A stretch of 64,000 nucleotides of DNA. It comes from Erysipelotrichaceae bacterium (GTDB taxonomy: Bacteria > Bacillota_I > Bacilli_A > Erysipelotrichales > Erysipelotrichaceae). The DNA lies in NCBI GenBank assembly GCA_009773735.1, contig WSYG01000005.1, forward strand, positions 47,007-111,006, given 5' to 3'. The translations under genes were made by a program, and so were the position numbers. The notes below the pieces were generated by a model that had not been told where the DNA came from, made no database searches, and worked only from the letters and a program-made list of their open reading frames with translations. Positions 19,451 through 28,604 of this stretch are shown piece after piece (the first letter of the stretch is position 1; every line of letters starts with the position of its first letter).

Positions 19451-20214
19451 ATTTCTTCCACCTTTTTATCGATTTGTTCTAAGATCAGGTCTTTTAAAGA
19501 CGCATCTGCAATGTTTTCAGTGACTGAACTAAGATATCCTTTAACCATCAAACGTATGGCCTGAGCTTCACTAAGCCCTCTGGATTGAAGATAATACAAA
19601 TGATCATCGTCCATCTGTCCTGTACTTTCCGCATGACTGGCTTGTACTTCATTGTTGTCGATGATCAAATGCGGATAGACTGCCGCTTTCTTAGAACCTT
19701 CTAAGTTTAAAACACGGGTACTTTGATGTGTTTCACTATAGGCTCCGTTTTCAGTGATGTGACCAATCGCATATAAACTTAAATTGCCATCTTTGATCAT
19801 GACCGCATAATTTTTCATATCACCTACAGTATGTTGAGCTTTGTGGGTAAATTGATATTTAAGATCCGTATTCTTACTGATCAAGGTTGCGCTGCTGAGT
19901 TGTACTTGAGATCCTTGACCTTCAAGGTTGACCATAACTGTTCTAGTTGTCTCCCCTTGGGTTAAATCCCCATAAGACAAATTTAAAACAGAGTCTTGAT
20001 TTAAGGTATAGATTTCTTGTGTATTAAGCTGATTGGAAGTGTTGAAACAAAACATGTCTAAAGTACTGCCATAAGCAAGATCAACTTTTAAACTTGCCTC
20101 GACTTCATCTTGAATATCCAAAATCAAACTATGTTTGGTGTCTTTTAAAGTACTTAATTCGATATCGTGGGTAAGGGAAAAACGATTGGGTCCCTGATTA
20201 AGCAAGACACTCAT
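19444..20214 (-). CDS. sufD: Fe-S cluster assembly protein SufD (short)
   Basis: 256 aa, well short of the usual ~420-435 aa SufD, with the N-terminal region reduced. The beta-helix core and the C-terminal SufB/D signature (HAESTGQMDDDHLYYLQSRG, then SEAQAIRLMVKGYL) are intact. Its placement between sufC and sufS supports the identity. A short SufD is known in some reduced Bacillota lineages; that it still pairs with SufB is inference. Confidence 0.92.
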   Translation of the reverse strand: MSVLLNQGPNRFSLTHDIELSTLKDTKHSLILDIQDEVEASLKVDLAYGSTLDMFCFNTSNQLNTQEIYTLNQDSVLNLSYGDLTQGETTRTVMVNLEGQGSQVQLSSATLISKNTDLKYQFTHKAQHTVGDMKNYAVMIKDGNLSLYAIGHITENGAYSETHQSTRVLNLEGSKKAAVYPHLIIDNNEVQASHAESTGQMDDDHLYYLQSRGLSEAQAIRLMVKGYLSSVTENIADASLKDLILEQIDKKVEEIC

Positions 20215-21044
20215 TATTCCATGCCTCGTTCTTTAACAGCACAGGTTCCCAGCGATGTCGCAGTGACCGGTCTAGTTTTGATTTCCTTTACGATCTGGAC
20301 CCCATATGCTTGAGCGATCCAATCATATCCTTCTGTATCGATGCGATTGACCAAGTCTTGATTGCCACTTAAGACAATTTTGCCATCCAATATGACATGG
20401 ACATGCGTTACAGGAACCAATTGATAGAAACGTTCATAATGAGAAACGATAATAAGTCCCATCTGAGTTTTGGCAGCTTGTTCAAGAATCGCAGATGCAA
20501 CGACCTTCATCGCATCAACATCTAAGCCTGAATCGATTTCATCCAACATGGCAATCTTTGGTTCAAGCAAGATCATCTGTAAGATCTCATTGCGCTTCTT
20601 TTCACCGCCTGAAAATCCTTCATTCACATAACGATGGGCCAAATCACTCTTCATTTGTAGCATATTGACTGCCTTTTCAAGGGTTCTAATGAAAGTAAAT
20701 AAAGGGATAGGTGATGTTCTTCTGGAGTTTAGTGCAGCTTTCAAGAAATCAGAATTGGTGACACCAGCGACTTCCATCGGATACTGCATGCCTAAAAAGA
20801 GTCCGATCTTACTGCGTTCATTGACTGGCATTTCGATGACATTTTGACCATCAAAGGTGATCTCACCTTGAGTTATGACATATTTAGGATGACCCATAAT
20901 GGCTGCCAATAATGTTGATTTACCATTTCCGTTAGGTCCCATCAAAGCATGGATCTCTTGACTGTTGACTTCTAAATCAACACCTTTCAAGATCTCTTTG
21001 CCTTCTATTTCGACATGTAAATTCTTTATGTTAAGTGTGCTCAT
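20214..21044 (-). CDS. sufC: Fe-S cluster assembly ATPase SufC
   Basis: ABC-type ATPase of the SufBCD complex. Walker A is GPNGNGKST, the signature motif is GFSGGEKKR and Walker B is IAMLDEIDSGLD. At 276 aa it carries about 25 extra C-terminal residues (ending ATSLGTCAVKERGME) beyond the usual ~250. It is the first gene of the operon; a TGTTATAAT extended -10 lies at 21091-21099 on the minus strand. Confidence 0.97.
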   Translation of the reverse strand: MSTLNIKNLHVEIEGKEILKGVDLEVNSQEIHALMGPNGNGKSTLLAAIMGHPKYVITQGEITFDGQNVIEMPVNERSKIGLFLGMQYPMEVAGVTNSDFLKAALNSRRTSPIPLFTFIRTLEKAVNMLQMKSDLAHRYVNEGFSGGEKKRNEILQMILLEPKIAMLDEIDSGLDVDAMKVVASAILEQAAKTQMGLIIVSHYERFYQLVPVTHVHVILDGKIVLSGNQDLVNRIDTEGYDWIAQAYGVQIVKEIKTRPVTATSLGTCAVKERGME

Positions 21045-21090
21045 TTACGTTCACCATTCTTTCTTTTTACGACTTCTTAAGGCATAAATA

Positions 21091-21099
21091 ATTATAACA
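21091..21099 (-). promoter_or_regulatory. Extended -10 promoter of the suf operon
   Basis: TGTTATAAT on the minus strand, about 47 nt before the sufC ATG. No clear -35 box and no recognised operator were seen. Confidence 0.5.
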
Positions 21100-21138
21100 T
21101 AATGAATGTTGCCAATTGTATCAGACGCACTATATTTC

Positions 21139-21167
21139 TTGCATTATGGACTGAATCAACTTATAAT
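21139..21167 (+). promoter_or_regulatory. Promoter of the parvulin/lipoprotein pair
   Basis: TTGCAT (21139-21144), 17-nt spacer, perfect TATAAT (21162-21167). An AGGAGG site then precedes the ATG at 21195. Confidence 0.8.
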
Positions 21168-21194
21168 AAGTAAGATTCCTTAGGAGGATTTGAA

Positions 21195-22310
21195 ATGTCA
21201 GTAGAATATAAAATTTTGATAGGATATGCTGCATTGTTCGCTGCCGTATATTTGGTTGTGTTCGCAGTATTGAAGTTTAGTAAAGCTAAAAAGAAACCTA
21301 AAGTTGCCAAAGCCATGGCTTCCAACTGGGGCTTTGCTTTAATAGCGACTGTTTTCGTAGCAATGATTCATATGTTTGCCTACAATATGACCAAGGATTT
21401 GTTTGCAGATCTCTTGCCTACCAAACAAGTTGGTGGCAAAGATGTCGTATTTGAAATCGGGGGAAAAGATGTAACAACCGATGAGTTCTATGATGAACTT
21501 TACAAATACTACGGTGATTATGCGGTCTATATCAACCTAAAAAGAGCCATCATCGATGGTTCAGTTGAAACGACCAAAGAGATTACTGATCTCATCAAAA
21601 CCACCAAAACCGATACGATTGCCTATTGGAAACAAATGGCTGAGTCATATGCTCAATACGGTTATACGTATGACACCATCGCCAAGTATTATTTGAACCA
21701 GGCTGATTTTAACTCGCTTGATGATCTTGATGAATATGTTACTCAAATCGTAAAGACTGATAAGATGAACTTTGCTTATCTCGATGTACACATGGCTGAA
21801 TATTTCACTAAGTTCTTAGCAGATAAGAAACCACGTATGGTCAGTCATATTTTGATTGCCATGGATGATCCTGCCAAACCTACAGCAGATGAAACTGCTC
21901 GTTTACAGGCTGTCAAAGATGCAATTGCTGGTGGGATGAGTTTTGCAGATGCAGTTAAAGAATACTCTGAAGACTCACAAACCAACCAAAAAGGTGGTTC
22001 ACTTGGATACATGGATAAAGATACTCAGTATCAGCCTAAGTTCCTAGAAGCTGCTTTAGCTCTAACAGAAGGCCAAACCAGTGCTTGGATCACCACTTCT
22101 TATGGTTATCACTTGATCAAGATGGACGTCTCATCTTTAGAAGAATTAAAGAAAAATGATCAATTCTATTATGCGATCTTAAATGCAAACTCAAAACTAT
22201 CAACCAAGATCTTATGGGAAAATGCTCAAGCATTGAACATCAACTTCCATGGTAACACTGAGCTTGAAGCCGCCATCAAGAAATTCCTTGGCGTAGAAGT
22301 AGAGGACTAA
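21195..22310 (+). CDS. Membrane-anchored parvulin-type peptidyl-prolyl isomerase
   Basis: 371 aa. Two N-terminal hydrophobic segments (about residues 7-27 and 46-65) anchor it, rather than the lipid anchor of PrsA. A canonical PpiC/rotamase domain lies at about residues 215-315: RMVSHILIAM, then GMSFADAVKEYSED, GGSLGYM and TSYGYHLIKM. It likely helps fold exported proteins at the membrane surface. AGGAGG lies 7 nt before the ATG. The next gene is a PrsA-like lipoprotein 3 nt downstream. Confidence 0.88.
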   Translation: MSVEYKILIGYAALFAAVYLVVFAVLKFSKAKKKPKVAKAMASNWGFALIATVFVAMIHMFAYNMTKDLFADLLPTKQVGGKDVVFEIGGKDVTTDEFYDELYKYYGDYAVYINLKRAIIDGSVETTKEITDLIKTTKTDTIAYWKQMAESYAQYGYTYDTIAKYYLNQADFNSLDDLDEYVTQIVKTDKMNFAYLDVHMAEYFTKFLADKKPRMVSHILIAMDDPAKPTADETARLQAVKDAIAGGMSFADAVKEYSEDSQTNQKGGSLGYMDKDTQYQPKFLEAALALTEGQTSAWITTSYGYHLIKMDVSSLEELKKNDQFYYAILNANSKLSTKILWENAQALNINFHGNTELEAAIKKFLGVEVED

Positions 22311-22313
22311 CCC

Positions 22314-23174
22314 ATGAAAAAATTACTAGTACTGGCATTAGCTGTATTCTTGCTTGGAGGCTGTTTCGATAAGACCACCAGCATCAGCGATAAGAAAACA
22401 GTATTGATTACGTTAGACAATGCAACCATCACCAAAGGCGATGTCTATGATGTCATGGGCAAAGTCGAACCTTACCCTGCTGTCGTCGTATTGACCTTAT
22501 CCAAGAAAATGATCCTGGCTAAAGAAGTTGGCCTGACTGCAGAAGTTAAAGCAGCTGCTGATGCTGAATTAGCGGCATTCCTAGAAAAGAATAAAGCTGA
22601 TCTACAAAAAGGCTTAGACGATGCTGGATTTAAAACCAAAGAAGAACTGTATGATGAAAAGCTCATCGTAGAAGCACAGTCTGATGTCTTGGTTTCCAAG
22701 TATCTCGATACGACCTATACCACCATCGTTTCAACCTATAAACCGATGAAAGCCAGAGTCATGGAAATTGAAAAGAAAACCGATGCGACTGCTGCATTAG
22801 CAGCCATTAAAGCAGGAACTTCATTTACAACTGTAGCCGATCAATATGGTAATGATGAATATCCAAGCGATTTAAAAATCTATTATACTGGTTCTGATTT
22901 ACCTGAATTGGTGCTTACTTTCTTAAAAGGTCAGACCCTGCCTACCTTATCCACTGTCATCGAAGATGCGACCAATGAACTATACTACATTGTTCAAGTC
23001 AGCGTTGCTGATGGAAATGCCATGAAGAATGAAGTCATCATTAACTTCAAAAAAGATGCGACCTTTGTTCAATTGGCTCTGCTGGGTTATTATGATTCCA
23101 ATGAATTCAAGATCTATGATCGTACCATCTACGACATGATTGAAACCAATTATCCTGACTATATCATTCAATAG
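22314..23174 (+). CDS. PrsA-like lipoprotein with degenerate parvulin domain
   Basis: 286 aa with a type II signal peptide; the lipobox is LLGGC, cleavage before Cys-17. The layout (SurA/PrsA-like helical N-region, then a middle domain) follows PrsA, but the rotamase motifs are eroded: the expected SHIL block reads ARVMEIEKK and the terminal GYHL block reads YYIVQVSV. It may be a chaperone without isomerase activity, partnered with the upstream active parvulin. This functional split is inference from sequence. Confidence 0.7.
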   Translation: MKKLLVLALAVFLLGGCFDKTTSISDKKTVLITLDNATITKGDVYDVMGKVEPYPAVVVLTLSKKMILAKEVGLTAEVKAAADAELAAFLEKNKADLQKGLDDAGFKTKEELYDEKLIVEAQSDVLVSKYLDTTYTTIVSTYKPMKARVMEIEKKTDATAALAAIKAGTSFTTVADQYGNDEYPSDLKIYYTGSDLPELVLTFLKGQTLPTLSTVIEDATNELYYIVQVSVADGNAMKNEVIINFKKDATFVQLALLGYYDSNEFKIYDRTIYDMIETNYPDYIIQ

Positions 23175-23198
23175 ACCGCGAGAAATCGTGGTTTTTTT
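23175..23198 (+). terminator. Terminator after the PrsA-like lipoprotein
   Basis: Stem ACCGCGA/TCGTGGT with GAAA loop and seven Ts. Confidence 0.85.
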
Positions 23199-23232
23199 AT
23201 GCTAAAATTGATGTGTAAAAGAGGTGATCACC

Positions 23233-23634
23233 ATGTGTATATTCTGTAGAATCGCAGCTCACGATATCCCTAGTTCAATCGTTTATGAAGACGATCATTA
23301 CCTTGCCTTCTTAGACATTGCACCAGTCACCAAAGGTCATACCTTGATCATTCCTAAGGCTCACTATGATGATTTTACGATGACCCCTGGAACTGTCATC
23401 AAAGATATCTCTGAGATCGCAAGGAAGCTTACAAAGCATTATGATGCGGTTTTAAGACCCAATGGCTATAACTTTATAAGCAATGCGAAAGAAGCAGCTG
23501 GGCAAAGCGTAGCCCATGTTCATTTTCATTTGATTCCCAGATACGATGAGATGGATGGCCTAATCTTAACCTTTAAAGGCAAAGAAAAAGATAAACTCAG
23601 CGAAGCGTTAAAAATCGATCTTAAAGTCAAATGA
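23233..23634 (+). CDS. HIT-family hydrolase
   Basis: About 133-aa histidine-triad protein (Hint/HinT-like nucleoside phosphoramidase). The catalytic triad HVHFHLIPRY is intact, and the start MCIFCRI has the CxxC zinc pair common in bacterial HIT proteins. The ATG at 23233 follows GAGGTGAT at proper spacing; the GTG at 23224 would lie within that site. It overlaps the next gene by 4 bp. Confidence 0.93.
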   Translation: MCIFCRIAAHDIPSSIVYEDDHYLAFLDIAPVTKGHTLIIPKAHYDDFTMTPGTVIKDISEIARKLTKHYDAVLRPNGYNFISNAKEAAGQSVAHVHFHLIPRYDEMDGLILTFKGKEKDKLSEALKIDLKVK

Positions 23635-24251
23635 TCAAACAGGACTGGAAGAAAGATGAGAAACACATCTATGCGCCTAAAGCTTTCCCAATGCGACTCA
23701 ATGTCCCATCTTATAAATATCTAAGCATACAAGGTAAAGGCACACCTGGTTCAGATGCCTTTCAAAGTGCTGTAGAAGCCCTCTTTTCATTGTCTTATGG
23801 ATTGAAGTTTGCCCCTAGAAAAGGCTTGGTCATCGAAGGCTATGTCGACTATGCGGTCTATCCTTTAGAAGGACTATGGGATCTTACTGATGAAGCCAAA
23901 ACAAGATCAAATTGGACGAAAGAAGACCTTGTTTATACACTTATGATCAGACAACCTGATTACATCCAAGACCATCACGTTGATGAAATCAAACAACGTT
24001 TTAAACTTACTAAAGACTGTCCTTATGACCAAGTTAAATTTGAGGTCATTGAGGATGGTGAATGTATGCAGATCTTACATATGGGTTCATTTGATACCGA
24101 AGCTCTAAGTTTTGAGATCATGGATAATACGTTAAAAGAACTTGGTCAAAAACGCAAAGTGAAAGCACATAAAGAAATATACTTATCTGATTTCACAAAG
24201 ACAAAACCAGAGAATTTAAAAACAATCTTGCGAATCTTTATCTCAACATAA
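23631..24251 (+). CDS. GyrI-like small-molecule-binding domain protein
   Basis: 206-aa stand-alone GyrI-like domain of the COG4832 type. Family blocks PSYKYLSIQGKGTPGSDAF and ILHMGSFDTEALSF are visible. Such domains bind hydrophobic ligands, usually as effector domains of MerR/AraC regulators, but no DNA-binding domain is present here. It is coupled to the HIT gene by a 4-bp overlap and ends at a bidirectional terminator. No substrate can be named. Confidence 0.82.
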   Translation: MIKQDWKKDEKHIYAPKAFPMRLNVPSYKYLSIQGKGTPGSDAFQSAVEALFSLSYGLKFAPRKGLVIEGYVDYAVYPLEGLWDLTDEAKTRSNWTKEDLVYTLMIRQPDYIQDHHVDEIKQRFKLTKDCPYDQVKFEVIEDGECMQILHMGSFDTEALSFEIMDNTLKELGQKRKVKAHKEIYLSDFTKTKPENLKTILRIFIST

Positions 24252-24260
24252 TCTTAATAA

Positions 24261-24293
24261 AAGCCCTGATCGACAATTGATCAGGGCTTCTTT
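24261..24293. terminator. Bidirectional terminator
   Basis: 11-bp perfect stem AAGCCCTGATC/GATCAGGGCTT, 7-nt loop. T-rich flanks on both sides serve the GyrI-like gene and the copper operon. Confidence 0.85.
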
Positions 24294-24304
24294 ATGATCC
24301 CTGT

Positions 24305-25546
24305 TTATTCTATGACCTTAAGGAAGGTCCTAACCATATTCATCCAACAATGGATCTCAAGTCGTCCTGTTTTGGTTGGGGTAAAGATGATGGGCTCCGG
24401 ATTCTTTAAGATATCAATTTTTTGATTCGACCAAGTCAGTATCAAAGGATTCGCACAACCCAGTGAATTCTCATACCCATCAAAAATGATCTTGACGGCT
24501 TGGTTGACTTTAACTGTATTCGCATCCAATTTATATTGACCATTGACGATCTTTAGGTGAATGACTTGAACTCCGTCAATGACAGGTGCTTGATCACTAT
24601 TGCTTACATTTCCAATAAGTGCCATAACAGGTTGATATACAAAGGGTGATTGCAGAATGATTTGAAAACCCATCATCGCGACAATTAAAGCCGAGATCAA
24701 TTTAATGCTTTGTCCTTTAATGGCGGATAAACGAGTTGCGAACCACTGCATCATCATGAGTGATGGCGCTGTGGTCAAACCAAACACCAACATTACAGAT
24801 CCACCTAACCACATATTGGTTGTTGTTAAAGCAATGATCTGCATTGTCTGTAATGACCCACAAGGCATCAATGCATTCAGCAAACCTACAATAAAGGATC
24901 CATAAGGTTTATTCTTGGTTTTAAAAGTAAATGAAGGTAACTTTACTTTAAGGATGCCTGCCATCTGTAGTGCCAAAGCCAACATCCAGATCCCTGCAAA
25001 TAAAAGTAATGCATTCTTAAAACCGGTAGAAATGGTAAATACTTCACCCAGTGCACCTAAGATAAGACCGCTAGCCGTATAGGAAATCAGTCGTCCTGCT
25101 TGATAAGACCACATCCCATTAAGCGGTTTGATGCCTTTTCGATTGAGCACAGTGCCCATCGCAATCGATCCACACATACCAATACAATGGAGTGAACTGA
25201 CCAAACCATAGGCAATGATCAGATTAAAACTAAATACTTCTTGGGTAGGGTCAAACAAGAGTCTTCCATATAAAATCGACACACCAAAATAGACAATCAT
25301 GCCAAAACTCAGTAAAGCGACAAATTTCCATGGGAAAGTTGCCTTGACCACATGATAGCCTAATGGGGCTATTACTTTTTCGAGTTGAGGATCTTCAGGA
25401 AGATTCTTACCTTGGATGTACACATAGCCAGTTTGATAACTGGCTGAGACTTGTTTTATACCAGGCAAACGCTTAAAGGCCGCGGTTACTTTTTGTTCAC
25501 AGGAAGAACAAGTCATTCCTTCAACATTAATCTTACGTTCATCCAT
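24305..25546 (-). CDS. HMA-SafE/TauE membrane-cupredoxin fusion, copper related
   Basis: 413 aa with three parts. Residues ~1-70 are an HMA domain (MTCSSC) that binds Cu(I). The middle is a COG2836-type SafE/TauE/UreH-like membrane domain with about six helices and a GMCGS motif plus MPCGSLQ. The C-terminus (~300-413) resembles a cupredoxin: NSLGCANPL and IHCWMNM supply Cys, His and Met ligands. It overlaps csoR by one base as the last gene of the copper operon. It likely moves or buffers copper at the membrane, perhaps passing it between cytoplasmic and external sites; this is inference. Confidence 0.82.
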   Translation of the reverse strand: MDERKINVEGMTCSSCEQKVTAAFKRLPGIKQVSASYQTGYVYIQGKNLPEDPQLEKVIAPLGYHVVKATFPWKFVALLSFGMIVYFGVSILYGRLLFDPTQEVFSFNLIIAYGLVSSLHCIGMCGSIAMGTVLNRKGIKPLNGMWSYQAGRLISYTASGLILGALGEVFTISTGFKNALLLFAGIWMLALALQMAGILKVKLPSFTFKTKNKPYGSFIVGLLNALMPCGSLQTMQIIALTTTNMWLGGSVMLVFGLTTAPSLMMMQWFATRLSAIKGQSIKLISALIVAMMGFQIILQSPFVYQPVMALIGNVSNSDQAPVIDGVQVIHLKIVNGQYKLDANTVKVNQAVKIIFDGYENSLGCANPLILTWSNQKIDILKNPEPIIFTPTKTGRLEIHCWMNMVRTFLKVIE

Positions 25547-25848
25547 TAGCGTGTCAGTCTTTTAACTGTTGTCATGAGTTCATCAACGATCTCTGCTTTT
25601 CCTGCTTGAATGTCTCTGACCACACAGGTTTTGATGTGTTGGGCAAACAATTGGCTTGCAAAAGCATCCAAAGCAGACTTAACAGCTGCGACTTGAATCA
25701 AGATGTCATCGCAATAAACATCTGATTCAACCATGGTTTTGATACCACGGACTTGTCCTTCCAATCGATTTAAACGATTGATCAGATCGATGATTTCTTG
25801 ATTCTCACGATGAGTATGCTTATGCATGTCATGATTCATGTGTTCCAT
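25546..25848 (-). CDS. csoR: Copper-sensing repressor CsoR
   Basis: About 100-aa four-helix repressor that releases DNA on binding Cu(I). The Cu ligands are at the expected places: Cys in VYCDDI, then His and Cys in QHIKTCV. LNRLEGQVRGI is the family signature. A His/Met-rich N-terminus (MEHMNHDMHKHTH) may add metal binding. The start ATG at 25848 follows AAGGAG; the ORF track's longer version overlaps copA. It sits just after copA and presumably controls the operator upstream of copZ. Confidence 0.94.
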   Translation of the reverse strand: MEHMNHDMHKHTHRENQEIIDLINRLNRLEGQVRGIKTMVESDVYCDDILIQVAAVKSALDAFASQLFAQHIKTCVVRDIQAGKAEIVDELMTTVKRLTR

Positions 25849-25849
25849 T

Positions 25850-28303
25850 TTAGGACTCCTTGAAGAAACGTAAACGTAACGCATTGGTTACGACGCTCAC
25901 TGAACTCATGGCCATCGCAGCTCCAGCAAATACAGGATTCAACAATGGACCTCCAAAATACGCAAAGACACCTGCTGCAAACGGAATGCCAATGATGTTG
26001 TATATGAAGGCCCAGAAGAGGTTTTGTTTGATGTTGGTCATCGTTGCTTTGGATAAGGCAATGGCTTTAACCACATCATTTAAGTCTGATCTCATCAACA
26101 CAACATCAGCTGATTCAATGGCCACATCTGTACCACTACCAATTGCGATTCCTGTATCTGCTTTGGTTAAGGCAACCGCATCATTGATGCCATCGCCAAC
26201 CATCGCAACCTTATATCCTTCTGCTTTTAAACGATCTACTTCAGTTCCTTTATCTTGAGGCAATACTTCAGACATGACGATGTCTATACCCGCCTGTTTG
26301 GCAATTGCAGCCGCTGTACGACGATTATCACCTGTGATCATAGCAACCTTGATACCCAGTTTTTTGAGCTTCTTAACGGTTTCTATGGCTTCTGGTTTTA
26401 AGAGATCCGCAATGGCCAATAAGCCTTGCATCTGTCCATCAATGGCAGACAGTAATACTGTTTTACCTTGATCAGACAATGCTTTGATCTGATCTGTTTC
26501 TTCATATAATACATTGTTTTCTTTCATCCAACTTACGTTACCGATCAATACGATTTTCCCATTGACTTTGGCACTTAAGCCTTTTCCACTCACAGCCATA
26601 AAATCGGTTGGGGAAGTCAAGGTCAACCCTTTTGTTTTTGCGGCATCTAAGATCGCTAATGCCAAAGGATGTTCAGACACAGATTCAGCAGAAGCTAAGA
26701 TTGTTAATAGTGTGTCTTCATCTTCATTAAAGCTGATGAAATCACTTAAGCTAGGCTTGCCTTGAGTCAAGGTGCCTGTTTTATCAAAAATGATGGCAGT
26801 TGTCTTATGAGCTTGTTCTAGGGCTTCTCCGCCTTTAAACAAGATACCCATTTGTGCTCCGCGACCAGTCCCAACCATAATGGCAGTTGGGGTTGCTAAA
26901 CCTAAGGCACACGGACATGCAATAACCAAAACAGTTACGAATATATTTAAGATATAATCAAATGATTTACCTTGAGTCATCCAAAACACTGCAGCACTTA
27001 ACGCAATGACCATCACAATAGGTACAAAATACTGTGAGATCACATCGGCTAACTTAGCGATGGGAGCTTTTTGACCTTGGGCATCTTCAACAAGCTTGAT
27101 GATTCTTGCTAAAGCTGTATCTTGACCTACGGCAGTTGCGCGTAATGTCATAGATCCATTTTTATTTAATGATCCGCCAATGACTTTATCACCAACTGTT
27201 TTATCAATGGGTAGGCTTTCACCTGTCAGCATACTTTCATCAACAGCACTGCTACCACTGACAATCACACCATCGACTGGAATTCGTTCACCTGGTTTAA
27301 CCATTAATATATCTTTTAATGACACTTCTTCAAGTGAAATCTCTTGGATTTCATCACCTACAACCAAATGGGCAGTTTTTGGGGCTAATCCCATCAGTTT
27401 TTTGATGGCTTGAGATGTCTTTCCTTTAGAGCGTGTTTCTAGCCATTTACCTAAAAGAATCAAAGTGATAACAACCCCAGCTGATTCAAAATACAGGCTT
27501 TCTGTTAGTTCATTAAAGCCTTGAGCAATCTTAATCGTATTATAAGTTCCATAGATAAAAGCAGCACCTGTTCCAATGGCCACTAAAGAATCCATATTTG
27601 GAGATCCTTTAGAAAGTGTTTTGAATCCTACTGTAAAGAATTTGCGTCCAGCATATAAGATAGGTAAGCTTAAAAAGAATTGGATCAGTGCAAAATTTAA
27701 AGGATTCTTATGATGATGAATGATATCAGGAAGCTTTATGTTGAGCTGTGGAAACATATGAACCATGGCGATGAACAACAAGGGTAACGCAAAAACAGAC
27801 GCCAAAACAAGTTTGGTGGTCATGGTTTTCATTTCTTGAGCTTGTCTGATGCTTTCTTGATCGATCTGTTCTTTGGTTTCTATCTCGCTGGCTTTATAAC
27901 CTGCTTTATCGACCGCCGCTTTTAAAACACTCATCTTTACGAGTGAAGGATCATAACTTAGGGTAGCTTTGTTGGTGGTCAAATTGACACTGACTGAACT
28001 GACCCCTTTTTGTTTCTTAAGGGCTCGTTCTACAGCACCGCTGCAAGAAGCACAGGTCATTCCTTCGATGTTTAAGATGGCTTCGCGATCATGCTTGATT
28101 TCAGATAAAGTATAGCCTGCTTTATCGACTACTTTTTGAAGTTCATCAAACGATAAATCTTGATCGGATTGAATCAAGACTTTTTCTGTGGTGAGATTGA
28201 CATCGGCTTTATTGACCCCTTCTATTTTATTTAGGGCACGGGTAACAGCCATTGCACAACTTGCGCATGTCATCCCACTTACAACATAGGTTTTTTCAAT
28301 CAT
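25850..28303 (-). CDS. copA: Cu(I)-exporting P1B-type ATPase CopA
   Basis: 817 aa. Two N-terminal HMA domains each carry GMTCASC. Eight membrane helices follow, with the copper-selective CPC motif ([12 protein letters not shown]). The phosphorylation site DKTGTLT, HP motif SEHPLA and hinge [10 protein letters not shown] are intact. Together these define a Cu+-exporting ATPase. The stop lies 1 nt before the csoR start. copZ lies 5 nt upstream, so this is one copZ-copA-csoR operon. Confidence 0.98.
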   Translation of the reverse strand: MIEKTYVVSGMTCASCAMAVTRALNKIEGVNKADVNLTTEKVLIQSDQDLSFDELQKVVDKAGYTLSEIKHDREAILNIEGMTCASCSGAVERALKKQKGVSSVSVNLTTNKATLSYDPSLVKMSVLKAAVDKAGYKASEIETKEQIDQESIRQAQEMKTMTTKLVLASVFALPLLFIAMVHMFPQLNIKLPDIIHHHKNPLNFALIQFFLSLPILYAGRKFFTVGFKTLSKGSPNMDSLVAIGTGAAFIYGTYNTIKIAQGFNELTESLYFESAGVVITLILLGKWLETRSKGKTSQAIKKLMGLAPKTAHLVVGDEIQEISLEEVSLKDILMVKPGERIPVDGVIVSGSSAVDESMLTGESLPIDKTVGDKVIGGSLNKNGSMTLRATAVGQDTALARIIKLVEDAQGQKAPIAKLADVISQYFVPIVMVIALSAAVFWMTQGKSFDYILNIFVTVLVIACPCALGLATPTAIMVGTGRGAQMGILFKGGEALEQAHKTTAIIFDKTGTLTQGKPSLSDFISFNEDEDTLLTILASAESVSEHPLALAILDAAKTKGLTLTSPTDFMAVSGKGLSAKVNGKIVLIGNVSWMKENNVLYEETDQIKALSDQGKTVLLSAIDGQMQGLLAIADLLKPEAIETVKKLKKLGIKVAMITGDNRRTAAAIAKQAGIDIVMSEVLPQDKGTEVDRLKAEGYKVAMVGDGINDAVALTKADTGIAIGSGTDVAIESADVVLMRSDLNDVVKAIALSKATMTNIKQNLFWAFIYNIIGIPFAAGVFAYFGGPLLNPVFAGAAMAMSSVSVVTNALRLRFFKES

Positions 28304-28308
28304 TAGGT

Positions 28309-28515
28309 CTACTTTTCAGATAAAGTATAACCGGCTTCAGCGACCGCATGCTGAAGAACAGTAAACTGTACCCCATCAGAATTAACCAAAGCAGTTTTTT
28401 CAGCCAAGGATACCTTAACGTCTTTTACACCTTCAACTTCTTTTAGGGCTTCTGTGACGTGGTGTACGCAATGCATACAAGTCATTCCTTCTACTGCATA
28501 TGTTTTAATGGACAT
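28309..28515 (-). CDS. copZ: Copper chaperone CopZ
   Basis: 68-aa HMA-domain chaperone with the Cu(I) site MTCMHC. It delivers Cu(I) to CopA. It is the first gene of the copper operon, directly behind the CsoR-type operator, with GAGGT as its ribosome binding site. Confidence 0.96.
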   Translation of the reverse strand: MSIKTYAVEGMTCMHCVHHVTEALKEVEGVKDVKVSLAEKTALVNSDGVQFTVLQHAVAEAGYTLSEK

Positions 28516-28534
28516 GTTGTTTTACCTCGTCATC

Positions 28535-28563
28535 ATTGTATACCCCCCTTGGGTATATTGCAA
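28535..28563 (-). promoter_or_regulatory. copZ operon promoter with CsoR-type operator in the spacer
   Basis: On the minus strand TTGCAA (28558-28563), 17-nt spacer and TACAAT (28535-28540). The spacer holds the pseudo-palindrome TATACCC-AAGGG-GGGTATA (28539-28557), matching known CsoR operators (TACCC...GGGTA). CsoR bound there would exclude RNA polymerase. Confidence 0.88.
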
Positions 28564-28582
28564 GTGAAATGATATCAAGAAA

Positions 28583-28604
28583 AAATCGTCGAAGTTGACG
28601 ATTT
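28583..28604 (-). terminator. Terminator after yhaM
   Basis: Stem AAATCGTC/GACGATTT with 6-nt loop and a minus-strand T run, overlapping the yhaM stop codon. Confidence 0.8.

Noticed and set aside
21045-21190. IscR/SufR-type operator before sufC
   Set aside because: No convincing dyad of the known type was found in the divergent region; only promoter elements are visible.
25860-27413. Plus-strand ORFs opposite copA
   Set aside because: Shadow frames of a clear P-type ATPase with no ribosome binding sites or family motifs.
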